Both the position numbers and the translations under genes were made by a program. The notes below the pieces were generated by a model. That model saw nothing but the letters and a program-made list of their open reading frames with translations. It had not been told where the DNA came from and did not search any database. From the NCBI RefSeq assembly GCF_007680845.1, contig NZ_VEIY01000001.1, positions 566,227 through 630,226 of the forward strand: 64,000 bases of DNA, in the 5' to 3' direction. Origin of the DNA: Curtobacterium pusillum (GTDB taxonomy: Bacteria > Actinomycetota > Actinomycetes > Actinomycetales > Microbacteriaceae). Positions 44,267 to 53,842 of the stretch are shown here, one piece after another (the stretch's first letter is position 1; every line of letters begins with the position of its first letter).

Positions 44267-44641
44267 TCAGGAACGTGCTCGGGCGTCGAGGGCGCGGCGG
44301 AGGACGTCGAGGTCGTCGGAGGCGAGCGACCCGGTGAACTGCAGCAGGGCGGCTTCCCGGTCCGTCGCGGCGGCGAGGGCGTTCGACATGAGGGACGCGG
44401 TCTGTTCTTCGCGGCTGTTCGTCGCGCGGAAGGTCAGCGGGGCGTCGTCGTGCTGCTCGCGTTCCACCTGTCCCTTCCGGCCGAGGCGGTCGAGCACGGT
44501 CAGCACGGTCGTCAGTGCGGGGCGGGGTTCCGGGAAGACGTCGAGCACCTGGCGAGCGCTCATCCCCGCGTCCGCCGACCAGAGCGCGTCGAGGACCGCT
44601 CGTTCGAGCTGCCCGCGGGGGCGCGATCGCTGTCCTGCCAT
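44267..44641 (-). CDS. BlaI/MecI/CopY family repressor
   Basis: A 124-residue repressor with the winged helix GQLERAVLDALWSADAGMSA, then PALTTVLTVLDRLGRKGQV. A TAGAAT -10 box on the minus strand ends 6 bases before the ATG, suggesting a leaderless message. It heads the operon blaI, M56 protease, FBP protein. Confidence 0.92.
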   Translation of the reverse strand: MAGQRSRPRGQLERAVLDALWSADAGMSARQVLDVFPEPRPALTTVLTVLDRLGRKGQVEREQHDDAPLTFRATNSREEQTASLMSNALAAATDREAALLQFTGSLASDDLDVLRRALDARARS

Positions 44642-44737
44642 CCCGCGATTCTACGAGATGTCGAAGCGCGCAGCGCGACACATGCCCGAAACGCGGGGTC
44701 GGTATGATCGGGCCGGACAACTGAAGACCGGCCGTTC

Positions 44738-44966
44738 ATCCGTCGCGGGAGACGCGGTGCACCGCCCGGACGCCGACGGCACCGGGTCGCACCGCACCGA
44801 AGGAGCAATCCCCCCGACAATCTCTCAGGTCCCACACCGCAGCGGACAGGCCACTCTGAAAAGCAGTCACGATGCCCCCACCGGGTCGGATCGTGACTCG
44901 CCCACGGTGAAAGCCGCCGGACCTCACGGGCCGCGGTGAAACTCTCAGGCCCATGACAGAGGGGGA
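44738..44966 (+). ncRNA. tandem glycine riboswitch upstream of gcvT
   Basis: The 377-base leader between blaI and gcvT carries two glycine aptamers in series. Aptamer 1: GGGAGAC near 44748, ACCGAAGGAGCAATC near 44796 and TCTCTCAGG at 44821-44829. The linker GGACAGGCCACTCTGAAAAG follows, then aptamer 2 with CACGGTGAAAGCCGCC, GGTGAAACTCTCAGG and GACAGAGGGGGA. Glycine binding normally turns on gcv expression, to dispose of excess glycine. A TATGAT -10 box lies at 44703-44708. Confidence 0.92.
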
Positions 44967-45018
44967 GTTCCGCCCGACGACGGTCGTTGGGTCCTGCCGA
45001 TGCCAGGAGAACTCCGCC

Positions 45019-46134
45019 ATGCGTTCGTCCCCCCTCGAAGCCGCGCACGAAGCCGCCGGCGCCACCTTCACCGACTTCGCCGGCTACCGCATGCCCGTGC
45101 GGTACTCGTCCGACCTCGCCGAGCACCACGCGGTGCGTCAGGCGGCCGGGGTGTTCGACCTGTCGCACATGGCCGAGATCGGTGTCACCGGCCCCGACGC
45201 CGTCGCCTTCCTCGACCACGCGCTCGCGGGGTCGTTCGGCGCGATGACGGTCGGCCGGGCGAAGTACTCGCTGCTCCTCGCCGACGACGGCGGGATCCTC
45301 GACGACCTCGTCGTCTACCGCACCGACGGGGACGTCTTCCTCGTCGTCGCGAACGCCGCGAACCGCACGGTCGCGGTGGACGCCCTCACCGCACGCGCGG
45401 ACGGCTTCGACGTCGAGGTCTCCGACGACTCCGACACGACGGCGCTCGTCGCGATCCAGGGTCCGGCAGCCGCGGGGACCCTCGACGCGCTCGTCGTCGC
45501 CGACCGGCTGCAGCCGGAGTCCCCGCTCGACGAACTCCGCTACTACCGGGTCCTGCACGCCCTGTTCGACGGCGCCGAGGTCCTCGTCGCCCGCACCGGG
45601 TACACCGGCGAGGACGGCTTCGAGCTGTACTGCGACACCGGGGTCGCCGGTGCCGTCTGGGACGCCCTCCTCGACGCGGGCGCCGACCGGGGCGTCGTCC
45701 CCGCCGGGCTGGCCGCGCGTGACACCCTGCGGCTCGAGGCCGGCATGCCCCTCTACGGCCACGAGCTCGGCACCGACGTCCGTCCCGCGCAGGCGGGCCT
45801 CGGCCGGGTCGTCGCCACCTCGGGCTCGTTCGTCGGGGCCGAGGGCGTCACGCCCGCCGCCGACGCACGCGTCCTGGTCGGCCTCGTCACCGAGGGCCGC
45901 CGCGCACCCCGCGCCGGCTACGACGTGGTCCTCGACGGCTCCGTCGTCGGCACGATCACCTCCGGGGCCCTGTCCCCGACCCTCGGACACCCGGTCGCCA
46001 TGGCCTTCGTCGACCCGGCGGCCCTGACCGCCGTCGCCGACGGGGGACAGACCCTCCACATCGACGTCCGCGGGACCGCTGTCCCCAGCACCGTCACCGC
46101 GTTCCCCTTCTACCGCCGCCCTGAGAAAGGCTGA
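45019..46134 (+). CDS. gcvT: glycine cleavage T protein (aminomethyltransferase)
   Basis: Transfers the methylene carbon from aminomethyl-lipoyl GcvH to tetrahydrofolate, releasing ammonia. The 371-residue length is normal. Motifs: [20 protein letters not shown] and [18 protein letters not shown] at the N-terminus, [13 protein letters not shown], then [21 protein letters not shown] start at the ATG at 45019 ([11 protein letters not shown]), with AGGAG 9 bases upstream; an earlier in-frame ATG at 44953 falls inside the riboswitch. Confidence 0.96.
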   Translation: MRSSPLEAAHEAAGATFTDFAGYRMPVRYSSDLAEHHAVRQAAGVFDLSHMAEIGVTGPDAVAFLDHALAGSFGAMTVGRAKYSLLLADDGGILDDLVVYRTDGDVFLVVANAANRTVAVDALTARADGFDVEVSDDSDTTALVAIQGPAAAGTLDALVVADRLQPESPLDELRYYRVLHALFDGAEVLVARTGYTGEDGFELYCDTGVAGAVWDALLDAGADRGVVPAGLAARDTLRLEAGMPLYGHELGTDVRPAQAGLGRVVATSGSFVGAEGVTPAADARVLVGLVTEGRRAPRAGYDVVLDGSVVGTITSGALSPTLGHPVAMAFVDPAALTAVADGGQTLHIDVRGTAVPSTVTAFPFYRRPEKG

Positions 46135-46138
46135 TCTC

Positions 46139-46516
46139 GTGACCGACCAGACCGCACTCCAGTACACCGCCGACCACGAGTGGCTCCTCGTCGACGGCGA
46201 CACCGTCACCGTCGGCATCACCGACCACGCCGCCGAACAGCTCGGTGACGTCGTCTACGTCGAACTCCCGGCAGTCGGCACCGCCACGACCGCGGGCGAC
46301 CAGATCGGCGAGATCGAGTCGACCAAGAGCGTCGGCGAGCTCTTCGCCCCGATCGAGGGCGAGGTCGTCGCGATCAACGACGCCGTGGTCGACGCTCCGG
46401 ACACCGTCAACCAGGACCCGTTCGGCGCCGGCTGGCTCGTCAAGATCAAGGTGGACGGCACCTCCTTCCCCGAGGACCTCATGGACCACGACGCGTACCG
46501 GGCGTCCATCGCATGA
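46139..46516 (+). CDS. gcvH: glycine cleavage H protein
   Basis: A 125-residue lipoyl carrier shuttling the aminomethyl group between GcvP and GcvT. The lipoylation motif [12 protein letters not shown] has Lys63. [14 protein letters not shown] [20 protein letters not shown] lies at the N-terminus. GTG start, 4 bases after gcvT; ATGA overlap with gcvP. Confidence 0.97.
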   Translation: MTDQTALQYTADHEWLLVDGDTVTVGITDHAAEQLGDVVYVELPAVGTATTAGDQIGEIESTKSVGELFAPIEGEVVAINDAVVDAPDTVNQDPFGAGWLVKIKVDGTSFPEDLMDHDAYRASIA

Positions 46517-49431
46517 CCGGGCCGAACCTCCAGACGACCTTCGCGGACCGCCACATCGGCACGACGCCGGCCGACCAGCAGACGATGCTCGACGCCGTCG
46601 GCCGATCGACGCTCGACGCGCTCGTCCGCGCCGCCATCCCGGAGTCGATCCACGCCGCTCCGGTGACGCACTCGTCCATCCCCGCTGCGGTGGGCGAGAC
46701 CGAGGCGCTCGCCGAACTCCGGGCGAAGGCCGGGCGGAACACCGTCCGTCGCGCGATGATCGGCCTCGGGTACCACGGCACGCACACCCCCGCGGTGATC
46801 CAGCGGAACGTGCTCGAGAACCCGAGCTGGTACACGGCCTACACGCCGTACCAGCCGGAGATCTCCCAGGGCCGACTCGAAGCGCTCATCAACTTCCAGA
46901 CGATGGTGTCCGACCTGACCGGCATGGCGACCGCCGGCGCGTCGATGCTCGACGAAGGCACGGCCGTGGTCGAGGGCATGCTCCTCGCCCGCCGCGCGTC
47001 CAAGGTCAAGGGCGACGCGTTCCTGGTCGACGCCGACCTGCTCCCGCAGACGCGGGCGCTGCTCGGCCACCGCGCCGACGCCGTCGGGATCACGCTGCGG
47101 ACGTTCGACGCCGCCGACGGTCCGACCGACGAGCAGCTCGCCGGCGCCTTCGGGGTCATCGTGCAGTACCCCGGCGCCTCCGGCCGCATCGTCGACCCGT
47201 CGGCCGTCATCGAGCGCGTCCACGCCGGCGGGGGCATCGCGGTCGTCGCCGCCGACCTGCTCGCCATGACGCTCCTCGCCAGCCCCGGCGACCTCGGGGC
47301 CGACGTGTCGGTGGGCACGAGCCAGCGCTTCGGTGTCCCGCTCGGCTTCGGCGGCCCGCACGCGGGGTACCTCGCCGTGCGTGCCGGTCTCGAACGCCAG
47401 CTGCCCGGCCGCCTGGTCGGGGTGTCGTTCGACGCCGACGGCCAGATGGCCTACCGGCTCAGCCTGCAGACCCGCGAACAGCACATCCGGCGCGAGAAGG
47501 CGACGAGCAACATCTGCACCGCGCAGGTCCTGCTCGCCGTGATGGCGTCGATGTACGCGGTCTACCACGGGCCCGAGGGCCTGCGCTTCATCGCCGACCG
47601 GGTCGCCCGGACGACGTCGGCGCTCGCCACCGCCGCCCGCGACGCCGGCCTCGAGGTCGTGCACGACGCGTTCTTCGACACCGTGACCCTGCGGGCAGCC
47701 GGACGCGCGACCGAGATCGTCGCCGCAGCGCAGGACGCCGACTACCTGCTGCACCGGGTGGACGACGACACCCTCCAGCTGTCCGTCGACGAGACGACCA
47801 CGCCCGACGACGTCGCCCGGCTGGCGGGCGTGTTCGGGGCGGTGGACGTGACCGTCCCCGCGACCGAGGCCGCCGTGCGGGACGCGGGCACGGGCCTCCC
47901 GTCCGCCCTGGAACGCTCGAGCGAGTACCTGACGCACCCCGTGTTCAGCGCACACCGCAGCGAGACCCGGATGATGCGGTACCTCAAGCACCTCGCCGAC
48001 AAGGACTACGCGCTCGACCGCGGCATGATCCCGCTCGGCAGCTGCACCATGAAGCTCAACGCCGCGACCGAGATGGCCGCGGTGACGTGGCCCGAGTTCG
48101 CGAACGTGCACCCGTTCGCCCCGCGCGGCGACGTCGAGGGCTACCTCGACATGATCGACGACCTCGAGACCTGGCTGGCCGAGGTCACCGGGTACGACAC
48201 GGTGTCGCTGCAGCCGAACGCCGGCAGCCAGGGCGAGCTCGCCGGGCTCCTCGCGATCCGCGGGTACCACCGGTCGCGTGGTGACGACGGTCGCACGGTC
48301 TGCCTCATCCCGTCGAGCGCGCACGGCACGAACGCCGCGTCGGCCGTCCTCGCCGGCATGCAGGTCGTCGTGGTGGCCTGCGACGAGAACGGGAACGTCG
48401 ACCTCGACGACCTCCGCGCCCGCGTCACCGAGCACGCCGACACCCTGGCGGCGCTGATGATCACGTACCCGTCCACGCACGGCGTCTACGAGCACGACAT
48501 CCGCGAGATCTGCGACGCCGTGCACGACGCCGGCGGCCAGGTCTACGTCGACGGCGCCAACCTCAACGCGCTGCTCGGCCACGCCCGCTTCGGTGACTTC
48601 GGCGGGGACGTCTCGCACCTCAACCTGCACAAGACGTTCTGCATCCCGCACGGTGGCGGCGGGCCCGGTGTCGGTCCGGTCGCGGCGAAGTCCCACCTCG
48701 CGCCGTTCCTGCCCGGCCACCCGTTCGCGCAGGACGCCGACCGCCGGACCGGTTCCGTCACCGCGGACGACGCCCGCCGCGACGCGCACGGCGGTGGGCC
48801 GGTCAGCGCGGCGCCGTACGGAAGCCCGAGCATCCTGCCGATCACCTGGACCTACGTCCGGATGATGGGGCTCGAGGGACTCACCCGTGCGACCGAGGCC
48901 GCCGTGCTCGGTGCGAACTACATCGCGGCGCGGCTCCGCGACGCGTTCCCGGTCCTCTACACGGGGGAGTCCGGGCTGGTCGCGCACGAGTGCATCCTCG
49001 ACCTCCGCCCCCTGCGTGACGCCACCGGCATCACCGTCGACGACGTCGCGAAGCGCCTGGTCGACTACGGGTTCCACGCGCCGACGATGTCGTTCCCCGT
49101 CGCGGGCACGCTCATGGTCGAACCGACCGAGAGCGAGGACCTCGCCGAGCTCGACCGGTTCGTCGACGCGATGCTGGCGATCCGTGCCGAGGCCTCGGCC
49201 GTCGAGCGCGGCGAGTGGCCGGCCGACGACAACCCGCTGGTGCACGCCCCGCACACGGCGTCGTCGGTGATCTCGGGGGAGTGGACGCACGCCTACACGC
49301 GCGAGCAGGCCGTCTACCCGCTCCCGGGGATCAGCGCCAGGAAGTACTGGCCGCCGGTGCGGCGCATCGACCAGGCGTACGGGGACCGCAACCTCGTGTG
49401 CGCGTGCCCGCCGGTGGAGGCGTTCGCGTAG
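46513..49431 (+). CDS. gcvP: glycine dehydrogenase (decarboxylating), P protein
   Basis: PLP enzyme that decarboxylates glycine and loads GcvH. The 972 residues are the full single-chain form. [18 protein letters not shown] is at the N-terminus. [20 protein letters not shown] sits in the first half. The second half has the PLP motif [18 protein letters not shown] with Schiff-base Lys707. It is the last gcv gene; lpd and serine genes are not nearby. A long palindrome follows. Confidence 0.97.
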   Translation: MTGPNLQTTFADRHIGTTPADQQTMLDAVGRSTLDALVRAAIPESIHAAPVTHSSIPAAVGETEALAELRAKAGRNTVRRAMIGLGYHGTHTPAVIQRNVLENPSWYTAYTPYQPEISQGRLEALINFQTMVSDLTGMATAGASMLDEGTAVVEGMLLARRASKVKGDAFLVDADLLPQTRALLGHRADAVGITLRTFDAADGPTDEQLAGAFGVIVQYPGASGRIVDPSAVIERVHAGGGIAVVAADLLAMTLLASPGDLGADVSVGTSQRFGVPLGFGGPHAGYLAVRAGLERQLPGRLVGVSFDADGQMAYRLSLQTREQHIRREKATSNICTAQVLLAVMASMYAVYHGPEGLRFIADRVARTTSALATAARDAGLEVVHDAFFDTVTLRAAGRATEIVAAAQDADYLLHRVDDDTLQLSVDETTTPDDVARLAGVFGAVDVTVPATEAAVRDAGTGLPSALERSSEYLTHPVFSAHRSETRMMRYLKHLADKDYALDRGMIPLGSCTMKLNAATEMAAVTWPEFANVHPFAPRGDVEGYLDMIDDLETWLAEVTGYDTVSLQPNAGSQGELAGLLAIRGYHRSRGDDGRTVCLIPSSAHGTNAASAVLAGMQVVVVACDENGNVDLDDLRARVTEHADTLAALMITYPSTHGVYEHDIREICDAVHDAGGQVYVDGANLNALLGHARFGDFGGDVSHLNLHKTFCIPHGGGGPGVGPVAAKSHLAPFLPGHPFAQDADRRTGSVTADDARRDAHGGGPVSAAPYGSPSILPITWTYVRMMGLEGLTRATEAAVLGANYIAARLRDAFPVLYTGESGLVAHECILDLRPLRDATGITVDDVAKRLVDYGFHAPTMSFPVAGTLMVEPTESEDLAELDRFVDAMLAIRAEASAVERGEWPADDNPLVHAPHTASSVISGEWTHAYTREQAVYPLPGISARKYWPPVRRIDQAYGDRNLVCACPPVEAFA

Positions 49432-49521
49432 CGACCCGCGATCCGTCCGCACCACACGGCGGACGGGAGGTGGGCCCCACCCGCCGGTACCGGCGCACCG
49501 CGCCAGCGGGGTGACGGCCGT

Positions 49522-49561
49522 GACGGGAGGGACGGTGCCAGCTGGCACCGTCCCTCCCGTC
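49522..49561. repeat. 40-bp perfect palindrome, copy 3 of the dispersed family
   Basis: GACGGGAGGGACGGTGCCAG and its exact complement. Compared with copy 1, the inner GCGC part of the arm is changed to GAC on one side and to GTC on the other, so pairing is kept. It lies between the convergent gcvP and S9 peptidase genes, with a related half (CGGACGGGAGG) at 49460-49470. Confidence 0.85.
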
Positions 49562-49574
49562 CGTCCTGGGCCGG

Positions 49575-51560
49575 CTACGCGACCGGCGTCACGGGCAGGT
49601 GCTCCGCCCACCACGCGAGCACGTGCTCGAAGCGCTGCGCGCGGTGCTGCGGGCGACCCGAGCGTGACAGCTCGTGCCCCTCACCCGGGAACACCAGGAA
49701 CGACGCGTCCACGCCGGCACGGCGCAGCGCGACGAACTGCCGGTGGCCCTGCTCGATCGGGCAGCGCCAGTCCTCTTCCGAGTGCGCCACCATGAACGGG
49801 ATCGACACCTGCGCCGCGTAGGTCAGCGGGCTGCGACGACGCTGCTCCTCCGGGTCGGCACCGACGTAGGCGTCCGCGAAGAACCAGCCGATGTCGGAGC
49901 TGCCCGCGAACGAGTCCCAGGCGTTCACGGCGCGCTCGCTCCACGCGGCGACGAAGCGCTCGCCGTGGTGCGCGGCGACCCAGCTCGTCATGAAGCCGCC
50001 GTACGAGCCGCCCATGATGCCGACACGTGACCCGTCGAGGTCCGGGCGCTCCAGGGCGGCGTCGAGCAGGGCGAGGACGTCGTCCACGTCGACGGTGCCC
50101 ATCGCGCCGATCACCGCGCGGCCGTGGTCGAGGCCGTAGCCTCCGGAGCCGCGGGGGTTGCCGATGACGACGGCGTACCCGGCGCTGGCGTAGACCTGCG
50201 CCTCGTCGAAGAACGCCCAGGTGTCCTGACCGAACGGGCCGCCGTGGACGACGCGGAGCACGGGGTGCGGGCCCTCGCCCTCGGGGAGGACGACCCAGCC
50301 GTGCACGGGGGTGCCGTCGGCGGAGGTGCCGGTGAGCTCCTCGATCCGGCGGACGCCCGGAGCGGCCGCGCTGTCGCGGAGCGGGGCGGCGTAGTCGGTG
50401 AGGACGGTCGGGGCGTCCGTGCCGTCGGCCAGGTCGACGACGAGGACCTCGCCGGGGGAGGTCGGGGTCGCCGCGGTCGCCACGAGGACGTCGCCGTCGA
50501 CGTCGAACCCGGACACCACCAGGTGCCCGCCGAGCACCATCGTCAGCTCGTCGAGCTGCAGGGGCGAGGCGGTCCCACCGGGCACGCGCCGGATCCCGAC
50601 GGTCCCGCGGTCGAGCACGGCGACGAGGACGTCCGCACCGTGCAGGACCGGGTGCCCGGTGACGTCCACGGTCTCGCGCGCCGTGAGCCGCACCGGGTCG
50701 GACCCGTGCGTGCCGACCCAGAGGCCCTCGGGCTCGGCGACGAGCCGACCCTCGGCGTGCGAAGCGCCGGTGTAGTACACGGTCCCGGCCGGCGTCACCG
50801 TGCTCGCGCTGACCGACCCCTCGGTCCGGATCGCGAGCGTCAGGGTGCCGTCGGCGGCGTCGACCCGGTACAGGTCGTCGTCGTGCGTCTCCCGGGCGCC
50901 GAGGTCCCGCGGCGCGACGACGAGGAGGGCGCTGCCGTCCGGGTACCAGGCCGGCGCGGCGAGGGAGCACGGGGCACTCGTCAGCGCCGAGTCGACGAGC
51001 GGGGCGTCCCGGTCGGTGACGTCGACGACCACGACCTGCTGCGGCTTGTCGAGCAGGTAGCCCGAGCCGTTGACGTGGAAGTCGAGCCGGGTGATGAGCC
51101 GGGGCGCCTCGGCGTTCGGTGCCGGACGGCGGTCGCTTCCCGGGACGGCGGAGCCGTAGCGGCCGGGCTCGGGGAACCGTGCCGTGACCGCCACGCGCGT
51201 CGAGTCCGGTGACCAGACCGGGTCACCGGCACCGAGCGGCAGGTCGGTGACCACGCGGGCCTCGCCACCGTCGACGGGCGCGACGGCGAGCTGCGGGCGG
51301 GGACCGCCGTGCTCGCCCTCGACCACGCGGAGGAAGGCGAGCCGCCGGCCGTCGGGGGAGAGGACGGGCGACGAGTCACGGTCGCCCGCGGTCCAGCGGT
51401 CGGCGCCGGAGGCGGTCACCCGCTCGAGGGTGCTGCGGTAGGAGTCGTCGTCGAGGTCCGGTCGCGAGACCGCGACGTACGCGGCGCCGCCGTTCCGGGG
51501 GTCGCCGCTGACGGTGGGGGAGGAAGGGACGTGGAGGTGGTTGATGTCGTTCGCGAGCAC
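49575..51560 (-). CDS. S9 family prolyl oligopeptidase/acylaminoacyl peptidase
   Basis: A 661-residue serine peptidase: an N-terminal beta-propeller (about 1-390, with repeats such as WSPDSTRVAVTARF and LSPDGRRLAFLRVV) and a C-terminal alpha/beta hydrolase. The nucleophile is Ser519 in GIMGGSYGGFMTSW, with Asp in MVAHSEEDWRCPIEQ and His in PGEGHELSRSG. Cleaves short peptides, probably in the cytosol, since no signal peptide is seen. The GTG at 51560 lies 6 bases from a TAGCGT box, so it may be leaderless. Confidence 0.92.
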   Translation of the reverse strand: MLANDINHLHVPSSPTVSGDPRNGGAAYVAVSRPDLDDDSYRSTLERVTASGADRWTAGDRDSSPVLSPDGRRLAFLRVVEGEHGGPRPQLAVAPVDGGEARVVTDLPLGAGDPVWSPDSTRVAVTARFPEPGRYGSAVPGSDRRPAPNAEAPRLITRLDFHVNGSGYLLDKPQQVVVVDVTDRDAPLVDSALTSAPCSLAAPAWYPDGSALLVVAPRDLGARETHDDDLYRVDAADGTLTLAIRTEGSVSASTVTPAGTVYYTGASHAEGRLVAEPEGLWVGTHGSDPVRLTARETVDVTGHPVLHGADVLVAVLDRGTVGIRRVPGGTASPLQLDELTMVLGGHLVVSGFDVDGDVLVATAATPTSPGEVLVVDLADGTDAPTVLTDYAAPLRDSAAAPGVRRIEELTGTSADGTPVHGWVVLPEGEGPHPVLRVVHGGPFGQDTWAFFDEAQVYASAGYAVVIGNPRGSGGYGLDHGRAVIGAMGTVDVDDVLALLDAALERPDLDGSRVGIMGGSYGGFMTSWVAAHHGERFVAAWSERAVNAWDSFAGSSDIGWFFADAYVGADPEEQRRRSPLTYAAQVSIPFMVAHSEEDWRCPIEQGHRQFVALRRAGVDASFLVFPGEGHELSRSGRPQHRAQRFEHVLAWWAEHLPVTPVA

Positions 51561-51635
51561 ACCATCACGCTACGGCCAGACGTTCCCCGGGCGTTCACCG
51601 AGTCCGGGCGCCGTTGCAAGACTGTTCAGAACCAC

Positions 51636-51778
51636 TTGCGTCGTCAAGCGCAGACGTTGCGTATGGCATCAGCCTGGCGCAAGTATCCGCAGTGTCACGC
51701 AACGATCCGCCGGTCAGGTTTCCGGTGTGTAACAAGTGCTCCGGAGATTTTGAGGCCTCTCCGACACGCACCTAAGGT
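51636..51778 (+). promoter_or_regulatory. dppA promoter with an upstream phased TTGCG/CGCAA array
   Basis: TTGAGG (51750-51755), 17 bases, TAAGGT (51773-51778) is a good promoter 68 bases before the lipoprotein gene. Upstream, TTGCG starts at 51636 and 51657 and CGCAA at 51678 and 51698, about two helical turns apart and arranged symmetrically around 51669. This looks like a binding array for an activator or repressor. The whole gap 51561-51846 is less GC-rich than its surroundings. Confidence 0.55.
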
Positions 51779-51846
51779 TCTTGCGAACGCGCCGTGGAGG
51801 CCTGCCTCATGCTCGTTCGATCACATTCCATCAGGAGGATCACAGA

Positions 51847-53607
51847 GTGAACATCACCAAGAAGCGGGGACGCCAGCTGCTCGGCGTCGTCGCCCTGGCC
51901 GGGGCGGCCGCGATCGCTCTCGCCGGCTGCACCACCTCTCCGAGTGCCACCGAGTCGGGTTCGTCGTCGAACAAGACCGTCACCGTCGCGCAGGTCAACG
52001 AAGTCACGTCGTTCAACTACAACACCCCCCAGGGCAACCTGGACATGAACGGCATGATCAACTACATGACCCAGCCGCAGTTCGTGACGCTGGGCTCGGA
52101 CTACAAGATCACGCCGAACACCGACCTCGGCACGATGAAGAAGATCAGCGACGACCCGCTGACCGTCAAGTACACGCTGAACAAGGACGCGAAGTGGTCC
52201 GACGGCAAGGCGATCACCTCTGACGACCTCCTCCTCGGCTGGGCGCAGGCGTCCGGCTACTACGACTCCGCGACGCAGGACGCCGACGGCAAGGTCACGA
52301 GCGGGACGCAGTACTTCTCGCTCGCCTCGGCCTCCCCGTTCAAGACGGACTACCCGAGCGACATCACCAAGACGTCGATCACCCTGACGTACAAGGACCC
52401 GTACGTCGACTGGAACCTCGTCAACCCGATCCAGTTCCCGGCGCACGTCGTCGCGGAAGAGGCGGGCACGACCACCAGCGACCTGCTCAAGGCCCTCAAG
52501 GACACCCCCGCCGGTGACCCGGCCAAGCCCGCCGCTGCGAACGAGACCCTCAAGAAGGTCGCCGACTTCATCAACACGGGCTACGACAAGACCAGCCTGC
52601 CGAGCGACAAGAAGCTGCTCGTCTCCGGTGGTCCGCTCATGGTCTCCGCGTGGACCCCGAAGCAGTCGATGACCCTCGTGCCGAACCCGGAGTACACCGG
52701 CTCGCACAAGGTGAACTTCGGCAAGCTCGTCGTCCGCTTCATCGGCGACGCGAACGCGCAGGTCACCGCCCTCCAGAACGGCGAGGTCGACGCGATCCAG
52801 CCGCAGGCCTCGGCCGACACGGTGAAGGCGCTCGACGAGGCCTCCGGCGTGAAGGTCATCGAGGGCTCGCAGGTCGCCTACGACCACCTCGACCTGAACT
52901 TCGGCGCGTCCGTGTTCAAGGACGAGAACGTCCGCAAGGCCTTCCTCCTCACCATCCCGCGTGAGCAGATCCTCAAGTCGATCGTCACCCCGATCAACAA
53001 GGACGCCAAGGTCCTCGACTCGCAGCTGTACCTGCCGGGTCAGAAGGGCTACGAGGAGTCCGTCAAGTCGAACGACTCGGACGAGTACTCGAAGGTCGAC
53101 ATCGCCGCGGCGAAGAAGCTCCTGAACGGCGCCACCCCGTCGATCAAGATCCTCTACAACACCGAGAACCCGAACCGCGTGGACACGTTCCAGGCGATCC
53201 AGGCCTCGGCCGCCAAGGCCGGCATCAAGGTCGTCGACGGCGGCTCGCCCGACTGGTCCTCGCTCCTCGCGGGCGGCGACTACGACGCGTCGATCTTCGG
53301 CTGGGTCAACCCGGGTGCCGGCAACGCCGCGATCCCGCAGCTCTTCCAGACCAACAACTCGGGCAACTACAACAAGTTCTCCGACGCGGAGGCCTCGAAG
53401 CTGGCCGTCGAGACGCAGACCACGCTGGACGCGTCGAAGCTCGACGACATGAAGCAGCAGATCGACAAGATCGCCTTCGACAAGGCGTACGGCCTGCCGC
53501 TGTTCCAGAGCCCGGGGCTCTTCGCCACCGGCTCGAACCTGAAGGGCGTCGAGTACTTCGGCGGTCAGACGGGCATCTTCTGGAACGTCTGGGACTGGAA
53601 GAAGTGA
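51847..53607 (+). CDS. oligopeptide ABC transporter substrate-binding lipoprotein
   Basis: A 586-residue family 5 solute-binding protein (OppA/DppA type). Lipoprotein signal with lipobox IALAGC (Cys28). Family features: FNYNTPQGNLDMNGMINYMT, YTLNKDAKWSDGKAITSDD, and the C-terminal GLPLFQSPGLFATGSNLKGV. Strong AGGAGG 8 bases before the GTG at 51847. Binds peptides, or another family 5 ligand such as nickel or sugars. First gene of the transport operon. Confidence 0.92.
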   Translation: MNITKKRGRQLLGVVALAGAAAIALAGCTTSPSATESGSSSNKTVTVAQVNEVTSFNYNTPQGNLDMNGMINYMTQPQFVTLGSDYKITPNTDLGTMKKISDDPLTVKYTLNKDAKWSDGKAITSDDLLLGWAQASGYYDSATQDADGKVTSGTQYFSLASASPFKTDYPSDITKTSITLTYKDPYVDWNLVNPIQFPAHVVAEEAGTTTSDLLKALKDTPAGDPAKPAAANETLKKVADFINTGYDKTSLPSDKKLLVSGGPLMVSAWTPKQSMTLVPNPEYTGSHKVNFGKLVVRFIGDANAQVTALQNGEVDAIQPQASADTVKALDEASGVKVIEGSQVAYDHLDLNFGASVFKDENVRKAFLLTIPREQILKSIVTPINKDAKVLDSQLYLPGQKGYEESVKSNDSDEYSKVDIAAAKKLLNGATPSIKILYNTENPNRVDTFQAIQASAAKAGIKVVDGGSPDWSSLLAGGDYDASIFGWVNPGAGNAAIPQLFQTNNSGNYNKFSDAEASKLAVETQTTLDASKLDDMKQQIDKIAFDKAYGLPLFQSPGLFATGSNLKGVEYFGGQTGIFWNVWDWKK

Positions 53608-53642
53608 CCCTGACCGGTCGCTGATCAGCACCACACACGAGG

Positions 53643-53671
53643 GGGCGCCGGACTCGACGAGTCCGGCGCCC
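53643..53671 (+). terminator. 14-bp hairpin between binding protein and permease genes
   Basis: GGGCGCCGGACTCG and its exact complement around a central A, 35 bases after the lipoprotein stop. In binding-protein operons such a hairpin partly terminates or stabilises mRNA, so the lipoprotein is made in excess. The gap 53608-53842 holds nothing else clear. Confidence 0.7.
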
Positions 53672-53842
53672 TCCCGTGAGCCGGGACCCTGACCGGCACC
53701 CTCCCGCCGGAGACCCCGGCAACCGCCGCTGTGCGAGGTCGAAGACGACCGAGCAAGCGGGACCCAGTACCCTTGCTGCGCGGGCCGCCCGATCGGACGA
53801 CCAGCAGTACGATCCACCACACCGGAGAGGCACCCATCGCCC

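Noticed and set aside
46255..49614. 1119-codon minus-strand open frame
   Set aside because: Antisense to gcvH and gcvP; no motif, composition typical of a shadow frame.
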